A stretch of DNA of 64,000 bases, taken from positions 1 through 64,000 of the forward strand of contig NZ_JAPVOT010000013.1 in NCBI RefSeq assembly GCF_027257845.1. Direction: 5' to 3'. The translations under genes were made by a program, and so were the position numbers. The notes under the pieces were generated by a model. It worked only from the letters and a program-made list of their open reading frames with translations. It searched no databases and was not told where the DNA came from. This DNA comes from Alteromonas sp. BMJM2 (lineage in GTDB: Bacteria > Pseudomonadota > Gammaproteobacteria > Enterobacterales > Alteromonadaceae). This document shows, one piece after another, positions 27,114 through 36,738 of the stretch (the first letter of the stretch is position 1; the number at the start of each line of letters is the position of its first letter).

Positions 27114-28793
27114 TTAGGCATCAACCCACACAAGCTTTTTGGTATAATCACCTTGAATAATATCAACGAATCGCTCTTCTAATACGTGTCGCTTCACTTT
27201 TAAGGTAGGCGTAAGCAAATCGTTTTCAATACTCCACTCATTGCTCATTATAACCACCCTATCCATGACTTGATGGCTCTCAAGCTTCGCGTTTATCGCC
27301 TCGAAGGTTTTCTTGAGACTAGCCTCTACCGCCGACTTGTCTTTTTTCTGCGCACCTTCACTAAGCACCAGCAGCGCTACTGGCTGAGGTAAGTTTGTTC
27401 CTGTTACGCAAACCTGCTCCACAATGGGGTTTTCCATGAACTTGGCTTCAATTGGCGCTGGAGTAACATACTTACCTTTCGCAGTTTTGAAGATATCTTT
27501 TAGTCGACCGGTTATTTTAACGTAACCATCGCTATCAATTACACCCTTATCTCCGGTACACAAGTAGCCGTCTTCGGTGAATACCTCAGCGGTTTTGTCT
27601 GGCTCTAAGTAATACTCAATCATATTACACGGTGATAGCACCTGTATTTCGCCCTCTTCAGAGGTGCGGATATCCACACCGTCGTAAGGCTTGCCGATAC
27701 AGCCAATTTTATCGTGCCTAAAGGGTACACTGCCGGTTCCATAGGCACTGTTTTCAGTCATTCCCCATCCTTCGGAAATGTTGATACCTATTTTAGCGAA
27801 CCACTCAATAACGGCAGGCGCTAGCGGTGCTGAGCCGCTTGCCCATAGTCTCGCATTGTTTATACCCAAACCGTTGCGTATTTTCTTCGCCACAATCTTG
27901 TTCAAGATTGGGATCTTCAACAAGGTATCTAACTTCTTCTGAGGCATTTTAGCCAGCACGCCCATTTGGAACTTCGTCCATAAACGAGGTACAGAAATAA
28001 ATAGCGTAGGCTGACAATGGGTTACATCGCGCTGGAACGTGGCTAAATCTTCAACAAAATGAATTTTTCCACCACTGTAATAGCTCGACAACTCCACGAG
28101 AACACGTTCAGTAATGTGAGCGAGTGGTAGATAGCTTAAGGTGCGATCGTTCTCGTTAATTCCAAGTTGGTCCAACGAACGTCTGGCCGCCCAGCATGCT
28201 GTGTTGTAAGTATGTACAACCCCTTTCGGCTGACCGGTACTGCCCGAGGTATAGATGATTGTCATCACATCGTCCATATCATGAACGGGCGATGTCCTCA
28301 GTGGTTCACAGTCAATAAATTCATCCCACTGCTGTGAAACCGTAATATTCGGATAAGGAAAAGCGACCGTTTTGTACGATGATGGAATAGACGCTACTTG
28401 TTGCTCGGTATTGTCTAGCTTGCCCACAAATAAAAGCTGAACATCGGCGTGCTGCAATACGTATTGCACTGTGTCTGGGCCAGCAGTTGAGAAAATAGGC
28501 ACGGACACATGTCCCGCCATCATAATACCTAAATCGGTAATGAACCATTCGGCACAATTTTTAGAAAAAATCCCAATGCGGCTTCCCGAAGGTAGCGACA
28601 TTTCACAAAGGCGGGTTGCCACTTTTCTCGCAAGATTGGCAACTTGGCTCCACGTGTAGTCGTGGTACTCTCCTTTAATGGGCTGAGTAAGAAACACTTC
28701 GTCACCACGGTTTTTTTCCCAGTGGTACAACATGCTCAATGGCGATTCAATTACTTCCGTGCTGTTTGCGTTTGCTGTCATATCTAGCGGCAT
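27114..28793 (-). CDS. Long-chain acyl-CoA synthetase (AMP-binding)
   Basis: A 559-aa ANL-superfamily ligase of the long-chain (FAA1/FadD15-like) group. The AMP-binding loop IYTSGSTGQPKG is at 180-191, GWGMTE near 345, and CTGDKGVIDSDGYVKITGRLKDIFKTAKGKYVTP includes the hinge and the A8 segment, with the fatty-acid gate region shaped as in the long-chain family. It should activate fatty acids for degradation or lipid synthesis. The start at 28793 has only a weak GAG upstream; ATG at residue 5 is a close alternative. The downstream gene is convergent dUTPase; no operon partner. Confidence 0.88.
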   Translation of the reverse strand: MPLDMTANANSTEVIESPLSMLYHWEKNRGDEVFLTQPIKGEYHDYTWSQVANLARKVATRLCEMSLPSGSRIGIFSKNCAEWFITDLGIMMAGHVSVPIFSTAGPDTVQYVLQHADVQLLFVGKLDNTEQQVASIPSSYKTVAFPYPNITVSQQWDEFIDCEPLRTSPVHDMDDVMTIIYTSGSTGQPKGVVHTYNTACWAARRSLDQLGINENDRTLSYLPLAHITERVLVELSSYYSGGKIHFVEDLATFQRDVTHCQPTLFISVPRLWTKFQMGVLAKMPQKKLDTLLKIPILNKIVAKKIRNGLGINNARLWASGSAPLAPAVIEWFAKIGINISEGWGMTENSAYGTGSVPFRHDKIGCIGKPYDGVDIRTSEEGEIQVLSPCNMIEYYLEPDKTAEVFTEDGYLCTGDKGVIDSDGYVKITGRLKDIFKTAKGKYVTPAPIEAKFMENPIVEQVCVTGTNLPQPVALLVLSEGAQKKDKSAVEASLKKTFEAINAKLESHQVMDRVVIMSNEWSIENDLLTPTLKVKRHVLEERFVDIIQGDYTKKLVWVDA

Positions 28794-29012
28794 AGGTCAC
28801 TCATTTGTTGTTATAATGTAGCTCATTTTTACAATGATTTCACAGAAGTATAATAAGCCTTATTTTTAATTGAATGACAAGCTTTTTAAACAGGCGTTTA
28901 CAATACACCCTACGTAGAACGGGTGATACAGACCCCAATTTAGTTTTTTTATAGTAGCGTCTATGATTTTATTATGAGGCGGCTGGCATAAAAAATACGC
29001 TTAATCAGCGCA

Positions 29013-32000
29013 CTACCCCCAATTTTTGATGAGGAATGACGTTATTTCATTTGCTGCCGCGGGCCTAGCGTAGTGATAACCTTGATGAAGTACGCACCCT
29101 TTATCAAGAAGTGCAACCGCTTGTTCGTGGGTTTCTACCCCCTCTGCCACGCAGCTCATGTTCAAGCTATTTGCCAGCGATATAGTGGTTGCAACCAGCG
29201 CCTCATTGGCGTTGCCAGGCGCCATTTCATTAACAAAGCTTTTATCAATTTTAAGCACCGATAACGGGTAGCGCTTCAAGTAGCTTAGCGATGAATAGCC
29301 GGTACCAAAATCATCAAGGGCTAAAATAAACCCTGCGTCGACAAATCGTTGAATTTGATGCAGTGCATTATCCGTGTCGTCCATCAATACCCCTTCCGTT
29401 ATCTCAAAACGAAAGGCTTCTTTTGGCAAGCCAAATTGCTCTAATAAACTAAAGACACTGTGCAAATCAAACTCAGTTTTAAAATGCAGCGCTGAAAGGT
29501 TAATAGACATAAAGCCTGTAAAGCCATCCTCATACCAGGTCGAGAGGTCTTCAGCGGCGCGATACATGGCTTTGCGAGTAACTTCGATGATGTATCTCAG
29601 CTCCTCTAGGATGGGGATAAACTGATCGGGGTACAAAGGCTGATTGTCTAGCCTGCCGCGAAGGAGTAATTCAACACCCACGGTTTGCTTTGTCTGTGCA
29701 TTAATAATGGGCTGATAGTGATTAAAAAAACTGCCTTCTGAATACGCACGCTTAACTTTGTTTTCAAGGGTTAAGCGGGTTTTCGCCTTTTCATTCATAT
29801 CATTTGTAAAATAGGCAAACCCATTAAGCGTGTCTTTTTTAGCGGTGTACATGGCCACATCGGCTTGCTTAATAAGCTCGGCAGGCTCTGGCGCATCATC
29901 TGGGTAAAATGCAACGCCTATACTGCAGGATATTCTTAACACTTCGCTAGACAATGATATAGGTGTTTCTACCGCTTCAATTACTTGCCCCACAAACGAG
30001 CTTAAATCGTCATTTATATCAACTTCTTCAATAACAATAACAAACTCGTCTCCTCCCAAGCGGGCCACAGTGCCTGTATCGGCCACTAAATTACGCATTC
30101 TATTAGCTACAATTCGAAGCAGCTTGTCGCCGTAGTCGTGGCCTAATGAATCGTTAATACCTTTAAATCTATCAAGGTCAACAAACATCACCGAAACTCG
30201 ATGACCGTGGTGCCTAGCAAGAGCAATGGCATGCTCTAAGCGGTCCAGCAATAATGTGCGATTGACTAACCCAGTAAGGCTGTCGTAGGTGGCAATCTTG
30301 AGTAGTTTGCGCTCAGCCTGTTTTTGCTCAGAGATATCTGAAATAACAATAAGGTAGTGCTCAGGGATGTGCCCGTTACCACTAATCGCCGTGATATCGA
30401 TAAGTACGTCGTAGCGTTTTCCATCGGCACCATCAATTACCCCCTCGTCTTTCCAAAAATCGCCGCCCTGCATGTCGGTCAACCTGTCGGAAAGCTGTCT
30501 ACTAAGGCCGGGGTAGCGCAAGTAAAGTCGCTCTAGTTGCTTTGGCAGTGGCTCTTTTTGATTAAAGCCAAATACGTGCTCAAAGGCTGGGTTTGCTGCC
30601 ACTAGCTTTTTGTGTTCGTCAAAAATAATGACCCAATCGCGGGTTTGTTTGAACGCGTCGCTAAATAACGATACTTGCTGCTGTACTTTTCTTAGCCGGG
30701 TCAACGACTTGTGTCGAGAATAAAGATAGGTAATAAGCAAGCAAAGCAATAATGCACCGTAAACGGCGTACGCTAAAGGTGAACGATATGGCGCATAGGG
30801 CACAAACAGTGATATTTGCGCCGCTCGATAGCTCGATTCGAAACTGCCAGGTGTAGGAACCACAGAGAACGTGTATTTCCCAGGCTCTAAGTTCGCAAAG
30901 GTTATTTTCGCATCTTCTGTGACCCCCTCGGAAACAAGTTTATTCCCATCGAGTAGCTTATAATAATACTTGGTCTCGACAATACCTGATGTAGTGAGCG
31001 AAGAAAAATGAACGGTCAGGCCAAAGTCGTCGTGTGCGAGGTCGAAATGCTGACCGTTTAGATTTTTCAGCCCTTGAGGAAGTGTACGCTTTCCAACTGA
31101 TACTCCAGTAATCGCGGTCTGCTTACCCACCAATGTCTGGCCTTCATCAGAGACGTCTAGCTGCTCCGGTGAAAAGACAACCACACCGCTGGTAGACCCA
31201 TAAGCTAGCCTGCCGTCACTGAGGATAATAGAAGCACCTTGGTTAAACTCCGATACCGAAAGTTCACGGCCATAAATGAAATTCTGAACCGCACTTGCAC
31301 GAGGATCATAGCGATGTAACCCCTGGTGTGAACTAAACCAGATATTACCCGCACTGTCTTTTTGCAGGCCATAAACAATGTTGGTCACCAGAAGGTTTGA
31401 CTCATCCAGCGTGTATAAAGGTTCAAACGTATCGGCGTCTAACCCAACTAGCCCTCTACCGTTATGCGCCAACCACAGTACGCCCGTATCATCTATCACC
31501 CAAGAACTCACTGATTGATTGCTCAGTCGCTCGCCCTCAGCAAAACGGTACACAAGGCGATGATCATACGTTGTGAGGTCAAGTAACCATACGCCCCCTT
31601 CTGTACTAAAAAACATAGCGTTGTGATACTTAGATTCACCAAGAAAGGATGTGTCGAATTTTACGTCAAAAATACTTGGGTCGAGTGGCAGCGGCGCTAA
31701 CGTTTCTGACGTGAAATCATAGGTGTAGAACTCGGTAGGCCCAGTAAAAAACATAACGCCATTTGAAGTTATTGCAGGGTTCGAATCCCACGCATTGAAT
31801 ACACTGGCATCTCCTCCCCCTTTTACCGATGGCACCGAAATGCTGCCAGTTTCCGGGTCAAACACCCGAATACCCTCATATTTTTCCAGAACCAACTTGT
31901 TATCTGGAGTCCTTATAATTCGGTCGACGGAATTGGTTCCTAACAGTGAGTCTTCAACCTCCTCTCTCAAAAAGTGCGACGAGGTTTTCGTGGCAAACTC

Positions 32001-33185
32001 GTACCGACTCATCCCGTTAGCGGTTCCTATCCACAATTGACCGGGAGATGTCTCAGCAAAAGACCACACCACGTTATCGCTCAACCTATCTACACCAGAC
32101 CTTCGTTCGTTTTGAATAGTGTAAATATCTGAGCTTTGTATTCCAAAGTGCAACGCACCGGCGAAAACGGTGCTCAGCCAAAGATTACCTCTTTCTGTCT
32201 TCGCAATGGCCGAAATCTTTTTGTCCGACAGCTCGGAACGGCCGTTATTTGGCTGAAGTATGTGTTCGTAAACCCACTTGCCTTGTGTTCTTTTAAGTTC
32301 AAACAGCCCTTTGTTTGTACCCATCCAAAACGCGTCGGCTTCAGACTGAACCATTGTCCATACATTGCGACCTGTGAGTACCTTCTCAAAGCGGCTCTGC
32401 TTGTTGTCTAGCACCTGCGCAATAAAACTGTCCTGCTCTGAATTAAATACCCCGTTTACCGTGGTGATCCAAATTCGGTCACTTTCATCCTGCATCAAGA
32501 ACTTTGCGTTTTGATTATCTTCATCTGCCTCGATGCCGTCTAGGTAATCAAGGGGCTGCAGCAATGTTGATTCGTCAAGAGTATTACGGGTAAAAACACC
32601 TAAGGTGGTTGCTACAATCAGTATGTCTTCAACCATCATTGCGTATCGAATGGAATGAGAATCGTCTAACATCTTATCGGTTAGCGATGCTAGCACTTCT
32701 ATCTCACCGGTTGTTACATTCAGTCGCTGTACTTTTTCAGATAAGGCAAGGATAAGATGAGAGTCATCTTGCCAAAAGAAAGACTCGGCATGCTGATTAT
32801 ATTCACTGTAATACTTGTAAGGTGTTGCGGGGAGTTGTGATATAGCCTGCGTTTCTAAGTCCACGCGGTATATGCCGCGCCCATAAACGCTCACAAATAA
32901 GGCTTTGTCCTCTTGAACAGTCAACTTCCAAATGGAGCTGTTTGAAAATAGACTGTCGCTATTATCGATAATAGTCGTTTGAACACCATCCCAGCGCACC
33001 ACACCGCCGTCAGTAGCTATCCAAACAAAACCCTCTTTATCGATAACGATGTCGTTGACAACATCTTGAGGTAGCCCATTTTTAGTCGACAGTGGTTGGA
33101 AGACCGGGTTTTGGATCCGAGGCTCTGCGAAAGACAAAAAGCTGACAAGCAATAAACAAAATGTGGCGAAAATGTGTCGATGCAT
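29013..33185 (-). CDS. Beta-propeller sensor with PAS, GGDEF and EAL domains
   Basis: A 1390-aa membrane sensor. Residues 1-20 are a signal peptide. The next 700 or so residues hold repeated two-component-propeller blades (VWIATDGGVVRWDG, FWMGTNKGLFEL, LWIGTANGMSRYE, IWFSSHQGLHRYD), then a Y_Y_Y-type domain. A transmembrane helix lies near 790-810, followed by a PAS domain, GGDEF (ARLGGDEFVIVIEE near 1041) and EAL (about 1158-1385). GGDEF is intact, but the inhibitory RxxD site before it is absent. The EAL motif reads ELLLRG, and the other metal and catalytic positions (FEITEG, DDFGTGYSS, LKIDKSF, EGVET) are kept, so both c-di-GMP synthesis and breakdown are possible. The ligand of the periplasmic propeller is unknown. 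It appears monocistronic. Confidence 0.92.
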   Translation of the reverse strand: MHRHIFATFCLLLVSFLSFAEPRIQNPVFQPLSTKNGLPQDVVNDIVIDKEGFVWIATDGGVVRWDGVQTTIIDNSDSLFSNSSIWKLTVQEDKALFVSVYGRGIYRVDLETQAISQLPATPYKYYSEYNQHAESFFWQDDSHLILALSEKVQRLNVTTGEIEVLASLTDKMLDDSHSIRYAMMVEDILIVATTLGVFTRNTLDESTLLQPLDYLDGIEADEDNQNAKFLMQDESDRIWITTVNGVFNSEQDSFIAQVLDNKQSRFEKVLTGRNVWTMVQSEADAFWMGTNKGLFELKRTQGKWVYEHILQPNNGRSELSDKKISAIAKTERGNLWLSTVFAGALHFGIQSSDIYTIQNERRSGVDRLSDNVVWSFAETSPGQLWIGTANGMSRYEFATKTSSHFLREEVEDSLLGTNSVDRIIRTPDNKLVLEKYEGIRVFDPETGSISVPSVKGGGDASVFNAWDSNPAITSNGVMFFTGPTEFYTYDFTSETLAPLPLDPSIFDVKFDTSFLGESKYHNAMFFSTEGGVWLLDLTTYDHRLVYRFAEGERLSNQSVSSWVIDDTGVLWLAHNGRGLVGLDADTFEPLYTLDESNLLVTNIVYGLQKDSAGNIWFSSHQGLHRYDPRASAVQNFIYGRELSVSEFNQGASIILSDGRLAYGSTSGVVVFSPEQLDVSDEGQTLVGKQTAITGVSVGKRTLPQGLKNLNGQHFDLAHDDFGLTVHFSSLTTSGIVETKYYYKLLDGNKLVSEGVTEDAKITFANLEPGKYTFSVVPTPGSFESSYRAAQISLFVPYAPYRSPLAYAVYGALLLCLLITYLYSRHKSLTRLRKVQQQVSLFSDAFKQTRDWVIIFDEHKKLVAANPAFEHVFGFNQKEPLPKQLERLYLRYPGLSRQLSDRLTDMQGGDFWKDEGVIDGADGKRYDVLIDITAISGNGHIPEHYLIVISDISEQKQAERKLLKIATYDSLTGLVNRTLLLDRLEHAIALARHHGHRVSVMFVDLDRFKGINDSLGHDYGDKLLRIVANRMRNLVADTGTVARLGGDEFVIVIEEVDINDDLSSFVGQVIEAVETPISLSSEVLRISCSIGVAFYPDDAPEPAELIKQADVAMYTAKKDTLNGFAYFTNDMNEKAKTRLTLENKVKRAYSEGSFFNHYQPIINAQTKQTVGVELLLRGRLDNQPLYPDQFIPILEELRYIIEVTRKAMYRAAEDLSTWYEDGFTGFMSINLSALHFKTEFDLHSVFSLLEQFGLPKEAFRFEITEGVLMDDTDNALHQIQRFVDAGFILALDDFGTGYSSLSYLKRYPLSVLKIDKSFVNEMAPGNANEALVATTISLANSLNMSCVAEGVETHEQAVALLDKGCVLHQGYHYARPAAANEITSFLIKNWG

Positions 33186-33350
33186 ACCCAGTGTCGTTGA
33201 AGTAAGTAAATTCCCAAACGCAGTGTATCAGAATGATTGATGGATGGGCAGCCTATATAACCAACATGTTATACACCTTGTTATGGAATTAAGTAGTTGA
33301 TTAATCAAACACTTGCGAAGCCAGCCGCCGCGATTTTGCGAAGCCGCGCT

Positions 33351-34721
33351 CTATTCTTGCTGCACTGGCACTCGACCAACAGGAATGACATTTCGTCGAA
33401 TACTTGGCTGAGGGGCTAAACGGTATAAATCGCCGTTCTCGCCCACATAGGTTTTCATGATACCTACAGATTTCGCTACCTCAGCATGCGCCATTAAATG
33501 ACTATGTTCACCGTGTACCGGAATGGCTATTTTTGGCTGTACCCAGTTGTACATAAGTTTAAGTTCTTCTGCACAAGGGTGTCCACTTGCATGAATGGGC
33601 AGCGTGCTATCCTCGCTGTGAATTGTCCCAATGCCCTTCCCTTTAAACGCCGTATTTAAACGAGCGACGGTCTCTTCATTGCCTGGAATAACGATACTCG
33701 AAAATATAACGGTATCGCCCTTCTCAAGCTGAAGATGAGGATGAGTGTCATGAGCAAAGCGAGCGAGGGCTGCATTTTTTTCGCCTTGGCTTCCCGTTGC
33801 AACCACAAGTACTTCTTTAGGCGGCAAATACCCTAAGTGATGTGCATCGGCAATAGGCAAATCATCAGGCCAAATCCCCTGTTGGCGGGCGATACCATAC
33901 ATATTCAATAATGAGCGTCCGTAAAGGCCCATATACCGACCGGTTTTTTGTGCAATCTTTGCCAGAGTAATAAGCCGAGCAATATTACTTGCAAAGCAGC
34001 CTACTACTACGCGACCTTTTAGCGGCAATATGGTGCTTAACAACCCGTCGTAGCAATTGCGCTCGGAAATGGAGAAGCCAGGCTTATTCGCATTGGTGGA
34101 GTCGCCTACGAGGGCAAGAATATCTTCATTCGCTAGTTGCTTGTAGAGCTTTGGCTCGAAGGGTTTACCGGTCACCGGCGATGCGTCTATTTTCCAATCT
34201 GCAGTATGCAATATTGCCCCCGCAGGTGTATCAATTTTTAGTGCAAATGGCTCTGGTAAAGAATGGGTTATTTCTAGCCACTTAACAGAGAACACGCCAA
34301 TGGTTACCGTATCGCCCGCCGACACTTCAATGATGGGTATCTTATTGGCAAGCTTGCTTCTAGACAGCTTTCTGCGAAGTACTTCGGCGGTAAACGACGT
34401 GGTGTAGATGGGCTTTTGAAAACGCTGCCAAAGGTAAGGGATTGCGCCAACATGGTCCTCATGAGCATGGGTGATAACGATACCAGCAAGCGCATCTTTT
34501 TGATTTGCAATAAAGGATGGGTCTGGTGCAACCACTCTGTGCGTTGTTTTTGACGCTCGCGCGTTTTGCTTGTAGGGAGCGGTGAGAGGCTCGTCAAACG
34601 ATACACCGCAATCTACCATTAGCCACTGTCCGTTATGTCCGTACAAATTTAGATTCATTCCTATTTCGCCCGTTCCTCCTAAAGGAGCAAACCATAAATC
34701 ATCAATACCTGGCTCTAACAA
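33351..34721 (-). CDS. RNase J-like MBL-fold/beta-CASP nuclease
   Basis: A metallo-beta-lactamase-fold protein with LGGTGEIGMNLNLYG at its N-terminus and the zinc motif HAHEDH at 85-90. HASGHPCAEEL late in the protein, and VATGSQGE, are hallmarks of the beta-CASP RNase J group, which cleaves RNA endo- and exonucleolytically in Firmicutes and some other bacteria. I place the start at TTG 34721, because GAGG lies eight bases upstream and the family N-terminus begins there; an ATG at 34808 gives 30 more residues but lacks a Shine-Dalgarno. Its length (456 aa) is shorter than Bacillus RNase J (about 555), with the C-terminal domain reduced. The RNA substrate is not known; a non-RNase hydrolase role is possible. 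Confidence 0.8.
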   Translation of the reverse strand: MLEPGIDDLWFAPLGGTGEIGMNLNLYGHNGQWLMVDCGVSFDEPLTAPYKQNARASKTTHRVVAPDPSFIANQKDALAGIVITHAHEDHVGAIPYLWQRFQKPIYTTSFTAEVLRRKLSRSKLANKIPIIEVSAGDTVTIGVFSVKWLEITHSLPEPFALKIDTPAGAILHTADWKIDASPVTGKPFEPKLYKQLANEDILALVGDSTNANKPGFSISERNCYDGLLSTILPLKGRVVVGCFASNIARLITLAKIAQKTGRYMGLYGRSLLNMYGIARQQGIWPDDLPIADAHHLGYLPPKEVLVVATGSQGEKNAALARFAHDTHPHLQLEKGDTVIFSSIVIPGNEETVARLNTAFKGKGIGTIHSEDSTLPIHASGHPCAEELKLMYNWVQPKIAIPVHGEHSHLMAHAEVAKSVGIMKTYVGENGDLYRLAPQPSIRRNVIPVGRVPVQQE

Positions 34722-34843
34722 GTGTTGTACCTCTACAATAATGCAAACAATAGGAAGTTGTGACAGTGACATGCCGTGTTTGGCTTTGGCCTCATTGTGC
34801 GAGGCCATAACATGTAAACGGTAAATCGAACGGGAGGATCACC

Positions 34844-35194
34844 CTACAAAGATTCAGCAAACTCCTGTGGAGACATCACTTCACCTTCTTCTGCCGGCAC
34901 AGGGCACACAATAACCATTAAGTTGTCTTGGGTCATTCCAGGCACCCATTTTGTCAAAAATTCATCAGTCGTCAGTTCCATCGCCTCACAATGGTCCCAG
35001 TCATCCGTTGCCCAAAGAAGGGCTAATTCAGCATCAGGCCATACCGGCACACCGTCGTCTTCATCGGTGGTTAGCATGACGCAACCGTGCTCATCTTTAA
35101 GAATAAACAACTTCTGCTGTGATTTTATCTCGGCAACGCTTGCCTCTAAACGTTGAAACGCGTTTTTCTCTAACATTGGGTGTAATGATGACAT
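34844..35194 (-). CDS. DUF2750 domain-containing protein
   Basis: A 116-aa acidic soluble protein with the pattern of DUF2750: KLFILKDEHGCVMLTTDEDDGVPVWPDAELALLWA, then ELTTDEFLTKWVPGM. The family is widespread in gammaproteobacteria and has no established function. It lies 14 bases downstream of the HdfR-type regulator on the same strand, suggesting co-transcription. No signal peptide. Confidence 0.8.
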   Translation of the reverse strand: MSSLHPMLEKNAFQRLEASVAEIKSQQKLFILKDEHGCVMLTTDEDDGVPVWPDAELALLWATDDWDHCEAMELTTDEFLTKWVPGMTQDNLMVIVCPVPAEEGEVMSPQEFAESL

Positions 35195-35208
35195 ATTTTT
35201 CTCGCTAC

Positions 35209-36045
35209 TTATTTCGGGGCGATAGAAGAAACGCTGGTTATAATATCAGCCAATCCTATTCGTCTTATTTGTTTCATAGTGTGAAGGTAAACCTTCAATG
35301 AAATATCGTCGATGGGCTCAATTAGCGTTAACGGTGCCCTATCTCTTAATTGTGACTCTACATTTACCGGTAATACCGCAATTCCACCTTCGGCGCATAA
35401 ATTATTAAGCGCCAATGAAAGGGAGTTTGTGCGTAACTTTGCATCTCGCAGCTGCGGATAAGCGGTGAGCAACCAATCTCTTGCCTTTGCGCCCCAGTCT
35501 ATCGCCACAAATTCTTCAGCCTTTATCTGTGAAGAAGGCTCGCCAACTCGATATAGACCGAGTGGCTGCTCAAACAAAATTACACTGGTAACATCTTCTG
35601 ATTTGAGAGGCTCTGTAGAAAAAGCCAAGTCTGTCACCCTCTCGTGAAGTTGGCGTGACAACGCATCCAACGTGAGTATGTCTGCTTTCACAGAGAAGTC
35701 AGGAAAATGTTTGTGAAGGTGAGTGAGTGTTTGTGGTAAAAACAAGTCGCTTGCTAATTGCGTGGCGCCGCACACCGCATATTCAGAACTTTGCACCTGC
35801 AGCTCCTGCTTTGCGTCATTTAACGTAGCGCAAAGCTGTCGAGCAAAAGGCAGCAGCTTTTCGCCCGACTGGGTAAGCTGAATGCTATTTCGCTGACGTA
35901 TGAAGAGCGTAGTGTGAAAATATTCTTCTAAGAGTTTGATTCTGGCGCTTACTGCAGACTGAGTAAGGTAGAGGTTTTCGGCAGCTTTGCCAAAATGGCG
36001 TGTTTTAGTCACCTCTATAAAAGTGGTGAGAAAGCGAATATCCAT
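35209..36045 (-). CDS. hdfR: LysR-family transcriptional regulator, HdfR-like
   Basis: About 278 aa. The winged helix-turn-helix (MDIRFLTTFIEVTKTRHFGKAAENLYLTQSAVSARIKLLE) is close to E. coli HdfR, which represses flhDC. ATG 36045 gives the family N-terminus; an extra 11 codons exist upstream to 36078. The effector-binding domain follows with normal length. The pair hdfR/maoP divergent from one another is the same as in E. coli, which strengthens the assignment. The regulatory target here is unknown. DUF2750 lies immediately downstream. Confidence 0.82.
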   Translation of the reverse strand: MDIRFLTTFIEVTKTRHFGKAAENLYLTQSAVSARIKLLEEYFHTTLFIRQRNSIQLTQSGEKLLPFARQLCATLNDAKQELQVQSSEYAVCGATQLASDLFLPQTLTHLHKHFPDFSVKADILTLDALSRQLHERVTDLAFSTEPLKSEDVTSVILFEQPLGLYRVGEPSSQIKAEEFVAIDWGAKARDWLLTAYPQLRDAKLRTNSLSLALNNLCAEGGIAVLPVNVESQLRDRAPLTLIEPIDDISLKVYLHTMKQIRRIGLADIITSVSSIAPK

Positions 36046-36171
36046 GCTTGCAGTACAACCAGCGTAATGTAAAACCAAATTTGGCTAAATGATACGTTAA
36101 TTGAGGCAAAAAGCACAGTATCGCGCTACCGAATGATAGCGCGATATTATTCCAACAAACGGTAAACGAAA

Positions 36172-36342
36172 TTAGTGTTGTGTTTCATCATGGGAATGGC
36201 GCTGTTTGTCGCGTCGCAACATGGCGCGCTTTCGCATAGCCTTTACACTTTTCTCGCGTAACGTATTGGGCTTTTTTGAATGAAACTCGCCTTCGTCTGC
36301 CGAATTCCAATCATCACTTTGAAAACGATAGTCTTTGCTCAT
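36172..36342 (-). CDS. Small basic 56-aa protein
   Basis: A short frame from ATG 36342 to TAA 36172 that encodes MSKDYRFQSDDWNSADEGEF and then a strongly basic helical tail (REKSVKAMRKRAMLRRDKQR) ending HSHDETQH. GAGA lies upstream of the ATG. The amphipathic composition, with an acidic head and an Arg/Lys-rich helix, is like several small conserved gammaproteobacterial proteins of unknown role. It sits between hdfR and maoP, on the hdfR strand. Confidence 0.65.
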   Translation of the reverse strand: MSKDYRFQSDDWNSADEGEFHSKKPNTLREKSVKAMRKRAMLRRDKQRHSHDETQH

Positions 36343-36393
36343 TAGTGTCTCTACGTTGTAATTGCGAAGTAATTATTACTGTGGAGAATTTAA

Positions 36394-36474
36394 ATGAAAG
36401 CGAAATTTTATTATCGTAGCGATAACAAATTCTGTTCTCAAAAAGGAGGTCTTATTTTTACGTTTACTCATTAA
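36394..36474 (+). CDS. Possible 26-aa small ORF
   Basis: ATG 36394 has a good GGAG Shine-Dalgarno about seven bases upstream and encodes MKAKFYYRSDNKFCSQKGGL... before a TAA at 36474. The stop is about 265 bases before maoP. It could be a leader peptide or a remnant. The surrounding stretch (36343-36738) otherwise holds only what must be the maoP promoter region. Confidence 0.25.
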   Translation: MKAKFYYRSDNKFCSQKGGLIFTFTH

Positions 36475-36738
36475 AACCCTTGGGTACGACCTAGTATTAG
36501 CGGTGCTGAAGAAATCGACAACTAAGCTACATACTGCATATATTTCAATTACATAAAATAAAAAAACATTTCACTCAAGTTTCGCAAGTTCGATAGCATC
36601 TACTTTTTACCCACACGTCTTGCTATCTGCATCGTGAATCATTTTTTTTTATTGATAAGAAAAAAAACTTTTGCTTTATCTCAGCAAAAACATGATTTAC
36701 AAGTGCGATGTGGAATTAACAACGTTGGAACTATTATC

